IMG/VR virus record: IMGVR_UViG_3300008113_000424
Span: 1-22,272 of that record
Length of the DNA: 22,272 nucleotides
Origin: a virus
Reading direction: 5' to 3' (one strand)
Shown here: positions 13,558 to 19,906 of the stretch, piece by piece
How the letters are laid out: each line of letters opens with the position of its first letter
Position numbering within the stretch: the stretch's first letter is position 1
Translations under genes and position numbers: made by a program
Notes under the pieces: model-generated
The model's input: only the letters and a program-made list of their open reading frames with translations
What the model was told of the DNA's origin: nothing
The model's database searches: none

Positions 13558-13630
13558 CTTTGTTTAAAACAAAGTGGTGGACGACTTATCCAAAGTCGGG
13601 CTCTTAAAAAGGTGGGAAACCACCTTTTTT
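13558..13630 (+). ncRNA. Three-hairpin intergenic RNA ending in a terminator
   Basis: CTTTG(TTT) (13558-13565) with (AAA)CAAAG (13567-13574); CGACTT (13582-13587) with AAGTCG (13593-13598); then a strong terminator, AAAAGGTGG (13607-13615) with CCACCTTTT (13620-13628), GAAA loop and T run. The terminator is secure. The two upstream hairpins could be a 3' UTR or a small RNA of about 60 bases: AATCTTTG at 13555-13562 is one base off a -7 box. GGTGG at 13576-13580 could compete with the terminator arm. Confidence 0.5.
13607..13630 (+). terminator. Rho-independent terminator
   Basis: Nine base pairs closing a GAAA tetraloop, with A run upstream and T run downstream. It is the last clear terminator of the window; none is seen from here to 22272. 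Confidence 0.9.
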
Positions 13631-13652
13631 GTATTTGATTATATTTATAGGT

Positions 13653-13946
13653 ATGAAAAAAATTATAATTAAAGAGTCACAACTAAATCAAATTAAAAAT
13701 CTTTTGACTGAGGATAAGGATAAAGATAAGGGCTCAGTTAAAGACAAACTTTTTATAATATCTACTTTGGCTCATGAGATGTTTGAATCATTAGAAAATG
13801 AGGATGAAATGGAAGATTGGATAAAAAGTAAAATTTCACAGTGTGAGCAAGATATAATTAATGTAATTGAATCATATTTTCACAACGAAACTAAAAGTTC
13901 ACCTGATATTGAAGAGAAGTTAAAAGATTTGGTAATAGGTAAATAA
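13653..13946 (+). CDS. Small protein with MKKIIIKESQ tag, possible capsid-internal protein
   Basis: 97 residues from ATG 13653 (a longer TTG start would add eight hydrophobic residues that overlap the TATATTTA -7-like box at 13640). It begins MKKIIIKESQLNQIKNLL, a divergent form of the tag found at 1622, 1948 and 6855, again with I-x-E then S. After a KDKDK linker, residues about 36-85 form a helical domain (LFIISTLAHEMFESL, then MEDWIKSKISQCEQDIINVI) that to my memory resembles a small helical domain recurrent in virion-associated proteins of T4-like environmental phages; this cannot be confirmed here. Function unknown. Confidence 0.65.
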   Translation: MKKIIIKESQLNQIKNLLTEDKDKDKGSVKDKLFIISTLAHEMFESLENEDEMEDWIKSKISQCEQDIINVIESYFHNETKSSPDIEEKLKDLVIGK

Positions 13947-13979
13947 ATTTGACAAAAATTTATTTTATTACTAAATTTA
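13941..13979 (+). promoter_or_regulatory. Promoter with inverted repeat before the 13984 gene
   Basis: TTG at 13949-13951 and TAAATTTA at 13972-13979 with 20 bases between. A 10-base inverted repeat, AAATAAATTT (13941-13950) and AAATTTATTT (13956-13965), covers the upstream element and could be an operator or a weak AU hairpin at the end of the previous gene. Confidence 0.4.
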
Positions 13980-13983
13980 AAGT

Positions 13984-14199
13984 ATGCGTTATTTAAAGAC
14001 ATTTCTGAACATACTTTTTTTTGTTTTTTTACCTTATTATTTTGAAATTTGTTTTCCTTGGTTTGAAGATTTCAGACCTAATAATTTATTTTATATATGG
14101 ATGTTTGGATTTGTTAGATTAGAAATTTTATTTCTAATTTTATTTTTTATCTATAATTTAATTAAAGTATTAAGCGAAAATAAACATGACTATGAATAA
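13984..14199 (+). CDS. Small two-helix membrane protein, unknown
   Basis: 71 residues with two hydrophobic segments (about 5-25, FLNILFFVFLPYYFEICF, and about 36-62, rich in F, I, L) and a short charged tail (SENKHDYE). ATG 13984 follows the promoter by four bases. Its end overlaps the start of the methylglyoxal synthase gene, so both are translated together. A second 71-residue two-helix protein lies on the other side of that gene (14604). Function unknown. Confidence 0.65.
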   Translation: MRYLKTFLNILFFVFLPYYFEICFPWFEDFRPNNLFYIWMFGFVRLEILFLILFFIYNLIKVLSENKHDYE

Positions 14200-14578
14200 T
14201 AAATTTAATATTGCGGTTATTGCTCACGATAACAAGAAGGCTGATATGGTGGCCTTTATTATGAAGAGATTGGATTTCTTCAAACGTAGGGCTAACATTT
14301 ACGCAACAGGAACGACAGGTAAACATATTGAGTTTGCTGGTGTTAAAGTTAATAGGTTACAATCAGGACCTATGGGTGGTGATGCTCAGATTGCTGCCAA
14401 GATTGTTGATAAAGATATTGATTATGTAATCTTCTTTATTGACCCATTATCATCACATCCCCACGAGGTGGATGTTCAGATGGTGTTAAGAATATGTAAT
14501 GTAACTGACACACCAATTGCCACAAATTACTCAATGGCAAGTATGATGATAAATTATTTGGAGAGTGAGGAAGTTTAA
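14192..14578 (+). CDS. mgsA: Methylglyoxal synthase
   Basis: 128 residues from ATG 14192 (ATG 14186 adds two residues). It would convert dihydroxyacetone phosphate to methylglyoxal and phosphate. Aligning by eye to E. coli MgsA, every catalytic position is kept with the same spacing: H12 in VIAHDN (H19), D64 in SGPMGGDAQ (D71), D84 in FFIDPL (D91), H91 in HPHEVD (H98) and D94 (D101). The phosphate-binding ATGTTGKHIE is also present. It stops about 24 residues before the E. coli C-terminus. Operon with the preceding membrane protein; the next promoter (14558) lies in its last codons. An active enzyme in a phage would divert glycolytic triose phosphate and relieve phosphate limitation, or produce a toxic aldehyde. 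Confidence 0.93.
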   Translation: MNNKFNIAVIAHDNKKADMVAFIMKRLDFFKRRANIYATGTTGKHIEFAGVKVNRLQSGPMGGDAQIAAKIVDKDIDYVIFFIDPLSSHPHEVDVQMVLRICNVTDTPIATNYSMASMMINYLESEEV

Positions 14579-14588
14579 TGTATCTTTG
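14558..14588 (+). promoter_or_regulatory. Strong Bacteroidota-type promoter before the 14604 gene
   Basis: TTG at 14558-14560 and TATCTTTG at 14581-14588 with 20 bases between; the best match in the window. It probably drives the long gene run to 17148. Confidence 0.7.
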
Positions 14589-14603
14589 TAAAAAATATAA
14601 TAT

Positions 14604-14819
14604 ATGAAAAAAGTTTTTAATTGGATTTGGTTGGTGTTGTATTCGTTACTACCAATCTATTTTATGGTAATATTGTTAGTTGATGTGTTCAGTGATTACA
14701 AAATAACTGAATTAGTTGATTATAATTGGTGGTTATTCTTTTTCGCATTTGAGATTTGGTTTGTGAATGTGGGTATGAGAAGAATTGATGAAGCGTTTGA
14801 AAAAATAAAGGGGGAATAA
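14604..14819 (+). CDS. Small two-helix membrane protein, unknown
   Basis: 71 residues with two hydrophobic segments (about 5-28, VFNWIWLVLYSLLPIYFMVI, and about 40-58, NWWLFFFAFEIWFVNVG) and a charged amphipathic C-terminal helix (RRIDEAFEKIKGE). Same length and layout as the protein at 13984 and a shared LP-x-YF motif in helix 1, but little other identity. First gene of the unit from promoter 14558; only one base separates its stop from the next start. Function unknown. Confidence 0.65.
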   Translation: MKKVFNWIWLVLYSLLPIYFMVILLVDVFSDYKITELVDYNWWLFFFAFEIWFVNVGMRRIDEAFEKIKGE

Positions 14820-14820
14820 G

Positions 14821-15270
14821 ATGAAGATTTATTTAGATGATGTTCGCACACCAATGGATAAGGACTGGATGGTTGTTAGAAACTACCACGAGTTTGTGAA
14901 TTTGGTTCAGAAGGTTGGAATTAAGAATATTGCAACCATTTCTTTGGACCACGACTTGGGTGATAGTGCAATGAATGAGTACTTCAACAACGTTGCTCCA
15001 AACTTTAAATTGGATTATGGAAATATCAATGAGAAGACTGGATACGATGCTGCTAAGTTCTTGGTTGATGAGTTTTACACTCAATACCCTGAAAGATTGG
15101 TGATGAATCATTTTGATAAAAAGAAAGAACCGATAATGTTTCCAATTGTTTTGGTTCATTCAGCTAACCCTATTGGTTCTGCAAATATGATGGGTTACAT
15201 CAATAACTTCTTGATGAATGAATCTAAACCACAAACTTGTGTTAGACACTCAATACCGCACACCGTATGA
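14821..15270 (+). CDS. Cyclic-phosphate-processing receiver-domain protein
   Basis: 149 residues with the fold of a receiver (CheY-like) domain but another active site, as in the cyclic-phosphate processing receiver family proposed by comparative genomics to act on 2',3'-cyclic phosphates of cleaved RNA. Seen: MKIYLDDVRTP with D6-D7, ISLDHDLG with D43-H44-D45, TGYDAAKFLV, and VLVHSANPIGSANM with H113-S114. The family is often linked to RNA ligases, and two lie about 3 kb downstream. The proposed role here is to prepare RNA ends, for example of cleaved tRNA, for sealing. No phosphorelay partner is present. ATGA overlap with the next gene. Confidence 0.82.
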   Translation: MKIYLDDVRTPMDKDWMVVRNYHEFVNLVQKVGIKNIATISLDHDLGDSAMNEYFNNVAPNFKLDYGNINEKTGYDAAKFLVDEFYTQYPERLVMNHFDKKKEPIMFPIVLVHSANPIGSANMMGYINNFLMNESKPQTCVRHSIPHTV

Positions 15271-15473
15271 CAAGTAGAATTGTAATTGATGTTGAATTGA
15301 CGATTAACCAAAGAATTGAAATCATTGAAAAGATTGACCAACACTTTGACATTCTTGATTTCGGAATTAATTCTAATTTTAATAAGGACACACAGGATGA
15401 AGATTTACATAAGACAATTGACAATCTTTATCCTGGTGTCCCAAGAAAGGTAACTGCTTATTACATAATTTAA
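15267..15473 (+). CDS. Small phage protein, unknown
   Basis: 68 residues, coupled to the receiver-domain gene by ATGA. Opening MTSRIVIDVELTINQRIEII is strand-helix; the middle is acidic (NKDTQDEDLHKTIDNL). No known motif. Position suggests co-expression with the RNA-end-processing protein but gives no direct clue to function. Confidence 0.6.
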   Translation: MTSRIVIDVELTINQRIEIIEKIDQHFDILDFGINSNFNKDTQDEDLHKTIDNLYPGVPRKVTAYYII

Positions 15474-15484
15474 AACAAAATAAT

Positions 15485-15763
15485 ATGCCAAATTTCACAG
15501 CTTATAATGTTGATGTTGATTTAGATATTGATGTTGACGAGTTTTTATCTAACTGTTCAAAAAGAGAAATTAAGGAAGTGATTACTGCTCTTATTGAAGA
15601 CGGACACCTTGCAAAACACCCATTACAGCCTTGGAATGAAGATAAGATAAGTCCGATGGAAGAAGAGTTCATAGGTAAATTACACACCATTTCAACCAAG
15701 TATTACTCAATGACAGATGAGGAACTTGAAATGATTAATAACCTTTATAACAAATACCGATAA
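15485..15763 (+). CDS. Small acidic phage protein, unknown
   Basis: 92 residues: an acidic N-terminal strand with alternating D (VDVDLDIDVDEF), then helices (SKREIKEVITALIEDGHL and TDEELEMINNLYNKY). The repeated D-x-D-x-D might bind metal, or simply reflect an acidic DNA-mimic-like surface; neither is shown. It lies 11 bases after the preceding gene, and one base separates its stop from the next ATG. Confidence 0.65.
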   Translation: MPNFTAYNVDVDLDIDVDEFLSNCSKREIKEVITALIEDGHLAKHPLQPWNEDKISPMEEEFIGKLHTISTKYYSMTDEELEMINNLYNKYR

Positions 15764-15764
15764 T

Positions 15765-15935
15765 ATGTTAACTAAGTTACTTTATTTTTTATTTGTTATG
15801 TTTTTATTGGCGGTTTCAAGTATTTTATTCATTTTGATTGGAGAATATTTTGCCGGTAAGTTTAAAAGTAGTAGATTTACAAAGTGGTGGAGAAGAAACG
15901 TAATAACCCAAATGCCTGAAAATTATGAAGATTAA
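15765..15935 (+). CDS. Small single-helix membrane protein, 56 residues
   Basis: ATG 15765 to TAA 15935. One long hydrophobic helix (about 4-27, KLLYFLFVMFLLAVSSILF) is followed by a basic segment (KFKSSRFTKWWRRN), consistent with an inner-membrane protein with a cytoplasmic basic face. It starts one base after the previous stop and overlaps the phosphoesterase gene by 11 bases, which supports it as a real coupled gene despite its length. Function unknown. Confidence 0.6.
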   Translation: MLTKLLYFLFVMFLLAVSSILFILIGEYFAGKFKSSRFTKWWRRNVITQMPENYED

Positions 15936-16608
15936 AGTAACATTAATGTCTGATACTCACACAAAGGAAAGAAATGTCCTTGTAAGTGGTGGTGACTTGA
16001 TTTTGCATAGCGGTGACGTTATGAATTCAGGTTACGATTGGGAAGATTTGTATGACTTCTTAAATTGGTTCAGTGAGTTACCATATAAGATGAAGGTATT
16101 CATTCCTGGTAATCACGACAGATACATTGAGGACAAACCATTTGACGCTTGGAAAATGATTCGTGAATTTAACGACAAAGGTGTTATTTGTTTGATTGAT
16201 GATTTCGTTGAGTTTGAGGGATTGAAAATCTATGGTAGTCCTTGGCAACCTGAGTTCTACAATTGGGCATTCAACTTACCACGAAACGGATGGGAGATTG
16301 AACAAAAGTGGAAAGATATTCCTGATGATACCGACATCTTGTTAACACACGGACCGGCTTGGGGTATCTTGGATACAGTTGTTAATCGTCGTGATTTTAA
16401 TCTTGGATGTGAGATGCTTACAAAACGATTGGAAACATTGCATCCTTTGATTCACAACTGTGGACATATCCATTCAGGTTATGGTTATGTTGAGAAGAAC
16501 GGAACACACTTCTTCAACTCATCTGTGTTGGATGAACGTTATTCTCACAGCCAAAAACCTTTTGACATTACAATTGATTTGGAAACTAAACAAATAGATA
16601 TAATATGA
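15925..16608 (+). CDS. Calcineurin-like metallophosphoesterase (MPPED/239AB type)
   Basis: 227 residues with the complete dimetal set: SDTHT (D10, H12), HSGDV (D31), PGNHDRY (N63, H64, D65), LLTHGPAWG (H142) and CGHIHSGYG (H181, H183). The THGPAWG form is typical of the MPPED2-like subgroup. It would hydrolyse phosphomono- or diesters, possibly cyclic nucleotides or RNA 2',3'-cyclic ends. The location between the receiver-domain gene and the RNA ligases fits RNA-end processing, but the substrate cannot be read from sequence. ATGA overlap with the following lipoprotein gene. Confidence 0.92.
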   Translation: MKIKVTLMSDTHTKERNVLVSGGDLILHSGDVMNSGYDWEDLYDFLNWFSELPYKMKVFIPGNHDRYIEDKPFDAWKMIREFNDKGVICLIDDFVEFEGLKIYGSPWQPEFYNWAFNLPRNGWEIEQKWKDIPDDTDILLTHGPAWGILDTVVNRRDFNLGCEMLTKRLETLHPLIHNCGHIHSGYGYVEKNGTHFFNSSVLDERYSHSQKPFDITIDLETKQIDII

Positions 16609-16874
16609 AAAAATCAAATTTTTATGTAGTACTGTTATTTACATTACTAACAATTATGGCGACGATGGTGTCTTGTACAGACGCAACAATGAGTAAGATG
16701 GGTGGTTATGGAGACACCTTTACGGTTAAGGTTCTTGGACCTGACACCATGATTACCTACCACTCAACAGGTAAAGTGATTAGTGAAGAAAACTCTGATG
16801 GGTATTATTTTACAAATCGTGAGACTGGAAAGTTGATTGAAGTGAGTGGAAACATTATTATTGAACAAGAATAA
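16605..16874 (+). CDS. Small putative lipoprotein
   Basis: 89 residues, coupled by ATGA. The N-terminus is a signal peptide (KKSNFYVVLLFTLLTIMAT) ending in M-V-S-C at residues 21-24, an acceptable lipobox with C24 as lipidated residue. The mature part (about 65 residues) is a small beta domain (DTFTVKVLGPDTMITYHSTG). Phage-encoded lipoproteins of this size sometimes block superinfection or act at lysis; neither is shown here. The next gene starts on its stop (TAATG). Confidence 0.65.
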   Translation: MKKSNFYVVLLFTLLTIMATMVSCTDATMSKMGGYGDTFTVKVLGPDTMITYHSTGKVISEENSDGYYFTNRETGKLIEVSGNIIIEQE

Positions 16875-16966
16875 TGTTGGCACTTGGATGTTTACTGATA
16901 GGGATATGGACAGGTATGTTCATATCCTTTTTAATAACTAAACCTTTTTATAATAAAGAAAAATGA
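16874..16966 (+). CDS. 30-residue membrane peptide
   Basis: ATG 16874 overlaps the previous TAA and its TGA (16964-16966) overlaps the next ATG at 16963, so it sits exactly in a translation-coupled chain. The product is almost entirely one hydrophobic helix (LALGCLLIGIWTGMFISFL) with a basic tail (KPFYNKEK). The perfect overlaps on both sides argue that it is real, though conservation is untested. Confidence 0.45.
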   Translation: MLALGCLLIGIWTGMFISFLITKPFYNKEK

Positions 16967-17148
16967 GCGGACATAGTATGAAAGTATTGGAGCAATACCT
17001 CCATGAAAAAAAACAACAAGCTGAAAGATTAAGGGATAATACATCTCAAAAAGATTACTTTAATGGGCAGGTTGAAATTATTGATGAGATATTAAGAGAA
17101 ATGAAAGAAAAACCGACACCTTTTAATCCTTGGTTGATGCCATTTTAA
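16963..17148 (+). CDS. Small helical phage protein, unknown
   Basis: 61 residues, ATGA overlap with the membrane peptide. Highly charged, mostly helical (MKVLEQYLHEKKQQAERL, then EIIDEILREMKEK), ending in an aromatic/proline tail (PTPFNPWLMPF). Reminiscent of small adaptor or regulatory coiled-coil proteins, with no identified function. Last gene of the unit from promoter 14558. Confidence 0.62.
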   Translation: MSGHSMKVLEQYLHEKKQQAERLRDNTSQKDYFNGQVEIIDEILREMKEKPTPFNPWLMPF

Positions 17149-17166
17149 AAATTTGATTTATCTTTG
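17134..17166 (+). promoter_or_regulatory. Bacteroidota-type promoter before the 17171 gene
   Basis: TATCTTTG at 17159-17166 is an exact -7 match; TTG at 17134-17136 is 22 bases upstream, slightly long. Start codon four bases after the box. Confidence 0.55.
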
Positions 17167-17170
17167 TCCC

Positions 17171-17773
17171 ATGATTGACAATATTGAATTAATAAAACCA
17201 TTACTGAACTTTGAAAACGAGGGGGACTTCTATATGCTCTATGTTTTCAAACGAAAGAAGGACCAACCTGAAGGTGAGAGGGACAATCACCAGTCAGTTC
17301 GCACCATCAAAACTTATTGTGTTAATAGTGTTGGATATTTGGAGAAACGATATGATGAGATTAAACAACTTTGTGAGATGTTTAAAGCTCGTGCATATAT
17401 CCATGTTCAGAAACAAAACCATAAGGATGTCTCTTTGGAGATGATGATATCTTTGGCTGAAAGAATTCGTAATGGACAGAACATTCAGAAAGGTTTATTT
17501 GATTCAGTTGTTGGGCAGATTAAAACTTATGAGAAGAGGTGGATTGTAGATGTTGATAGTAAGGATAACAAAGAGTTATTAAATGTTAAACTTGCAATTG
17601 ATAGTTGTGCTCCTTTTGGGAAGGATAAAATCATAAGTGAAATCCCAACCAAAAATGGTTATCATATTATCACTGAAAGATTTGATGTGATGGAGTTTGG
17701 CAAACATTACCCTGATGTTGATATTCAGAAAAAAAATCCAACTTTGTTATTTTTACCTGAAAGTTTAAGTTAA
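17171..17773 (+). CDS. Phage protein, possible archaeo-eukaryotic-primase-like fold
   Basis: 200 residues, ATG 17171 just after the promoter. Not firmly recognised. The C-terminal half has KRWIVDVDS with D127-x-D129, then PTKNGYHIIT with H165 about 36 residues later, then PDVDIQ (D182, D184). A hydrophobic DxD, then a G-x-H strand, then a further acidic residue is the motif order of archaeo-eukaryotic primase/polymerase domains. That is suggestive only, since the protein is short and the N-terminal half (residues 20-100) is unassigned. The next gene, an RNA ligase, begins 18 bases later with its own promoter; primase-polymerase and ligase partners are known in end-joining systems. Confidence 0.6.
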   Translation: MIDNIELIKPLLNFENEGDFYMLYVFKRKKDQPEGERDNHQSVRTIKTYCVNSVGYLEKRYDEIKQLCEMFKARAYIHVQKQNHKDVSLEMMISLAERIRNGQNIQKGLFDSVVGQIKTYEKRWIVDVDSKDNKELLNVKLAIDSCAPFGKDKIISEIPTKNGYHIITERFDVMEFGKHYPDVDIQKKNPTLLFLPESLS

Positions 17774-17779
17774 ATTTAT

Positions 17780-17787
17780 TATCTTTG
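17780..17787 (+). promoter_or_regulatory. -7 box before the RNA ligase gene
   Basis: TATCTTTG, exact match, four bases before the start codon; same TATCTTTGTC context as at 17159 and 18833. No TTG at the best upstream distance. Confidence 0.5.
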
Positions 17788-17791
17788 TCAA

Positions 17792-18829
17792 ATGGAAAGA
17801 AAATTAGCAACTATTAGAAGGATTGCCGACATCTCACCGATTGAGGGGGCAGATAAGATTGAACTCGTTACCGTTGATGGATGGAAAGTTGTTGTTGCAA
17901 AAGATGTTGGACACAAAGTTGGCAACTTGGTGGTTTATTGTGAGATTGACTCATTTTTACCAATTAAAGATGAGTTTGAGTTCTTGCGTAAATCTTCATA
18001 TAAGAAAATGGTTGACGGGACAGAAGGGTTCCGATTGAAAACAATCAAATTGAGAGGACAGGTGTCACAGGGTTTAATTCTACCCATCAATGTTCTTCCT
18101 ATCACCCAATTTGCTTCTGGACATAATTTACCTGAAGGAATGGATGTAACAGAAATGTTGGGTATTGTTAAATACGAACCACCAATTCCTGCTGAACTTG
18201 CGGGTAAGGTTAAAGGAATGTTCCCATCGTTTTTACATAAGACAGATGAGGAGAGAGTTCAAAATCTTACATCTGAGTATGAGGAATGGAAAATCCAATC
18301 TAAACATCAATTTTATGTGACTGAGAAGTTGGATGGTTCATCTGCAACATTCTATGTTAATGATGGGGTATTTGGTGTATGTTCTCGTAACCTTGAACTA
18401 TTGGAAACTGAAGGTAATACTTTTTGGAAAGTTGCTCGTGAGTTAGATTTGGAGAATAAAATGAAATCAGTTGGACGAAACATTTGTTTCCAAGGGGAGT
18501 TAATCGGGGAAGGAATTCAGGGGAATCCATATAAAATAAAAGGTCAAACCGTTAAGTTCTACACAGGATTTGACATTGACAAACAAATAAGAATTTCCTT
18601 TGTTAATTTTGTTGTAATGTTACAAGAAATGGATTTAGGATATGTACCAGTGTTAAATCAGGGATTTGGATTCCAATTACCTGAAACTGTTGGGGATATG
18701 TTGAACTACGCTGAAGGTAAATCAGCATTAAATTCGGACACTGAAAGAGAGGGAGTTGTAGTTCGTTCTATGGATGGAACGATTTCATTCAAAGCAATCT
18801 CAAATAAATTTTTAATTAACGAAAAATAG
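17792..18829 (+). CDS. RNA ligase, DRB0094/Rnl5-like
   Basis: 345 residues. The N-terminal module (about 1-110, ERKLATIRRIADISPIEGAD then VVYCEIDSFLP) matches the OB-fold-containing leader of the Deinococcus DRB0094 RNA ligase family. The nucleotidyltransferase core follows: motif I TEKLDGSS with the AMP-accepting K179, motif III FQGELIG, motif IV EGVVVRS and motif V ISFKAIS. It would seal RNA 3'-OH and 5'-phosphate ends through ligase-AMP and RNA-AMP; the Deinococcus enzyme prefers nicks with an RNA 3' end. Its own promoter and the directly adjacent second ligase with the same promoter type suggest coordinated use. Confidence 0.92.
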   Translation: MERKLATIRRIADISPIEGADKIELVTVDGWKVVVAKDVGHKVGNLVVYCEIDSFLPIKDEFEFLRKSSYKKMVDGTEGFRLKTIKLRGQVSQGLILPINVLPITQFASGHNLPEGMDVTEMLGIVKYEPPIPAELAGKVKGMFPSFLHKTDEERVQNLTSEYEEWKIQSKHQFYVTEKLDGSSATFYVNDGVFGVCSRNLELLETEGNTFWKVARELDLENKMKSVGRNICFQGELIGEGIQGNPYKIKGQTVKFYTGFDIDKQIRISFVNFVVMLQEMDLGYVPVLNQGFGFQLPETVGDMLNYAEGKSALNSDTEREGVVVRSMDGTISFKAISNKFLINEK

Positions 18830-18832
18830 TCG

Positions 18833-18840
18833 TATCTTTG
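18833..18840 (+). promoter_or_regulatory. -7 box before the second RNA ligase gene
   Basis: TATCTTTG, exact match, four bases before the start codon; the TATCTTTGTCAAATG string is shared with the preceding ligase gene. No TTG at the ideal distance. Confidence 0.5.
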
Positions 18841-18844
18841 TCAA

Positions 18845-19906
18845 ATGAATAAAGTTCTAAATAGATATTTTGAGGAAGGGTTGGTGTATAAACAAGTACA
18901 CCCAACTTTTCCTTTGACTATATGGAACTATACTGAAACCGTTCAATACGAAGATAAATGGGACGATGTTACCCTACAAACTCGTGGACTAGTGACTGAT
19001 GGAAATGGGAAGGTTGTTGCCCGACCATTCAGAAAGTTCTTCAATATGGAGGAAGGTAAACACACTGCAACTCCTGAGTTTGATGTCTACGATAAGATGG
19101 ATGGTTCTTTGGGTATATTATTCAATTACGAAGGTGAATGGGTAATGGCGACTCGTGGTTCCTTTACTTCTGACCAAGCGGTTAAAGGGTTTGAGATGTT
19201 ACAGAAGTATGATTATCAAAAACTACATAAGGACTACACTTACTTGTTTGAAATAATATATGATGAGAATCGTATAGTTGTGAAATACCCATACGAAGAT
19301 TTGGTATTGCTCGGAATGATAAACACTGAAACTGGATATGAGGTTGATTTGTATGGTGAGGGAGTTGATGTTAGATTGAAGAACTTAATAAACAATCTTG
19401 GTTTCAAAGTCGTTAAGAAGTATGACGGTATAAACGATTACTCTGTCTTAAAAGAAATGATAAAGGACGATGAGGAAGGGTTTGTTGTTCGTTTCTCTAA
19501 TGGTGATAGAATGAAAGTTAAGGGTGAGGAGTATCTTCGTCTTCATAAGATAATGACTAATGTTTCTACCACTGCGGTATGGGAAATGTTGAGTGAGGGT
19601 CAGGATGTGTTGGAATTATTGAAAGATGTTCCTGACGAGTTCTACAAAAAGATAAGGATGTATGTTGCGGATTTAAGATACAACCACTATCGTTATGGTG
19701 AATATGCTGGTAAAATACACGACTATTTCCGGTATGGTAAGTATGGCGATAGAGACCCTGAACCATCAAAGAAAGAGTTTGCATTACATTTGGATGAATG
19801 TAAGACCCACCCAAAGATAAAGACATTATGTTTTTTGATATGGGATGGAAAGAGTACTGATAAAGTAATATGGAATTATTTAAAACCTGAATATAAAAAA
19901 TTATGA
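18845..19906 (+). CDS. T4 RNA ligase 1-like enzyme
   Basis: 353 residues of the T4 Rnl1-like family, which joins single-stranded RNA and in T4 repairs tRNA cut by the host anticodon nuclease PrrC. Seen: LQTRGLVTDGNGKVVARPF and KFFNMEE upstream of motif I, motif I YDKMDGSLG with AMP-accepting K84, motif III YLFEIIYDENRIVV, motif IV EEGFVVRFSNG and motif V MKVKGEEYLRLH. The C-terminal helical part (about 245-353) is the likely substrate-specificity domain. The T4 partner Pnkp is not in the window; the receiver-domain protein (14821) and the phosphoesterases could do that work. ATGA overlap with the next gene. Confidence 0.92.
   Translation: MNKVLNRYFEEGLVYKQVHPTFPLTIWNYTETVQYEDKWDDVTLQTRGLVTDGNGKVVARPFRKFFNMEEGKHTATPEFDVYDKMDGSLGILFNYEGEWVMATRGSFTSDQAVKGFEMLQKYDYQKLHKDYTYLFEIIYDENRIVVKYPYEDLVLLGMINTETGYEVDLYGEGVDVRLKNLINNLGFKVVKKYDGINDYSVLKEMIKDDEEGFVVRFSNGDRMKVKGEEYLRLHKIMTNVSTTAVWEMLSEGQDVLELLKDVPDEFYKKIRMYVADLRYNHYRYGEYAGKIHDYFRYGKYGDRDPEPSKKEFALHLDECKTHPKIKTLCFLIWDGKSTDKVIWNYLKPEYKKL

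Noticed and set aside
14186-14191. Start of the methylglyoxal synthase at ATG 14186 instead of 14192
   Set aside because: Both are possible; 14192 gives the usual short lead before the first strand. The choice changes only two residues.
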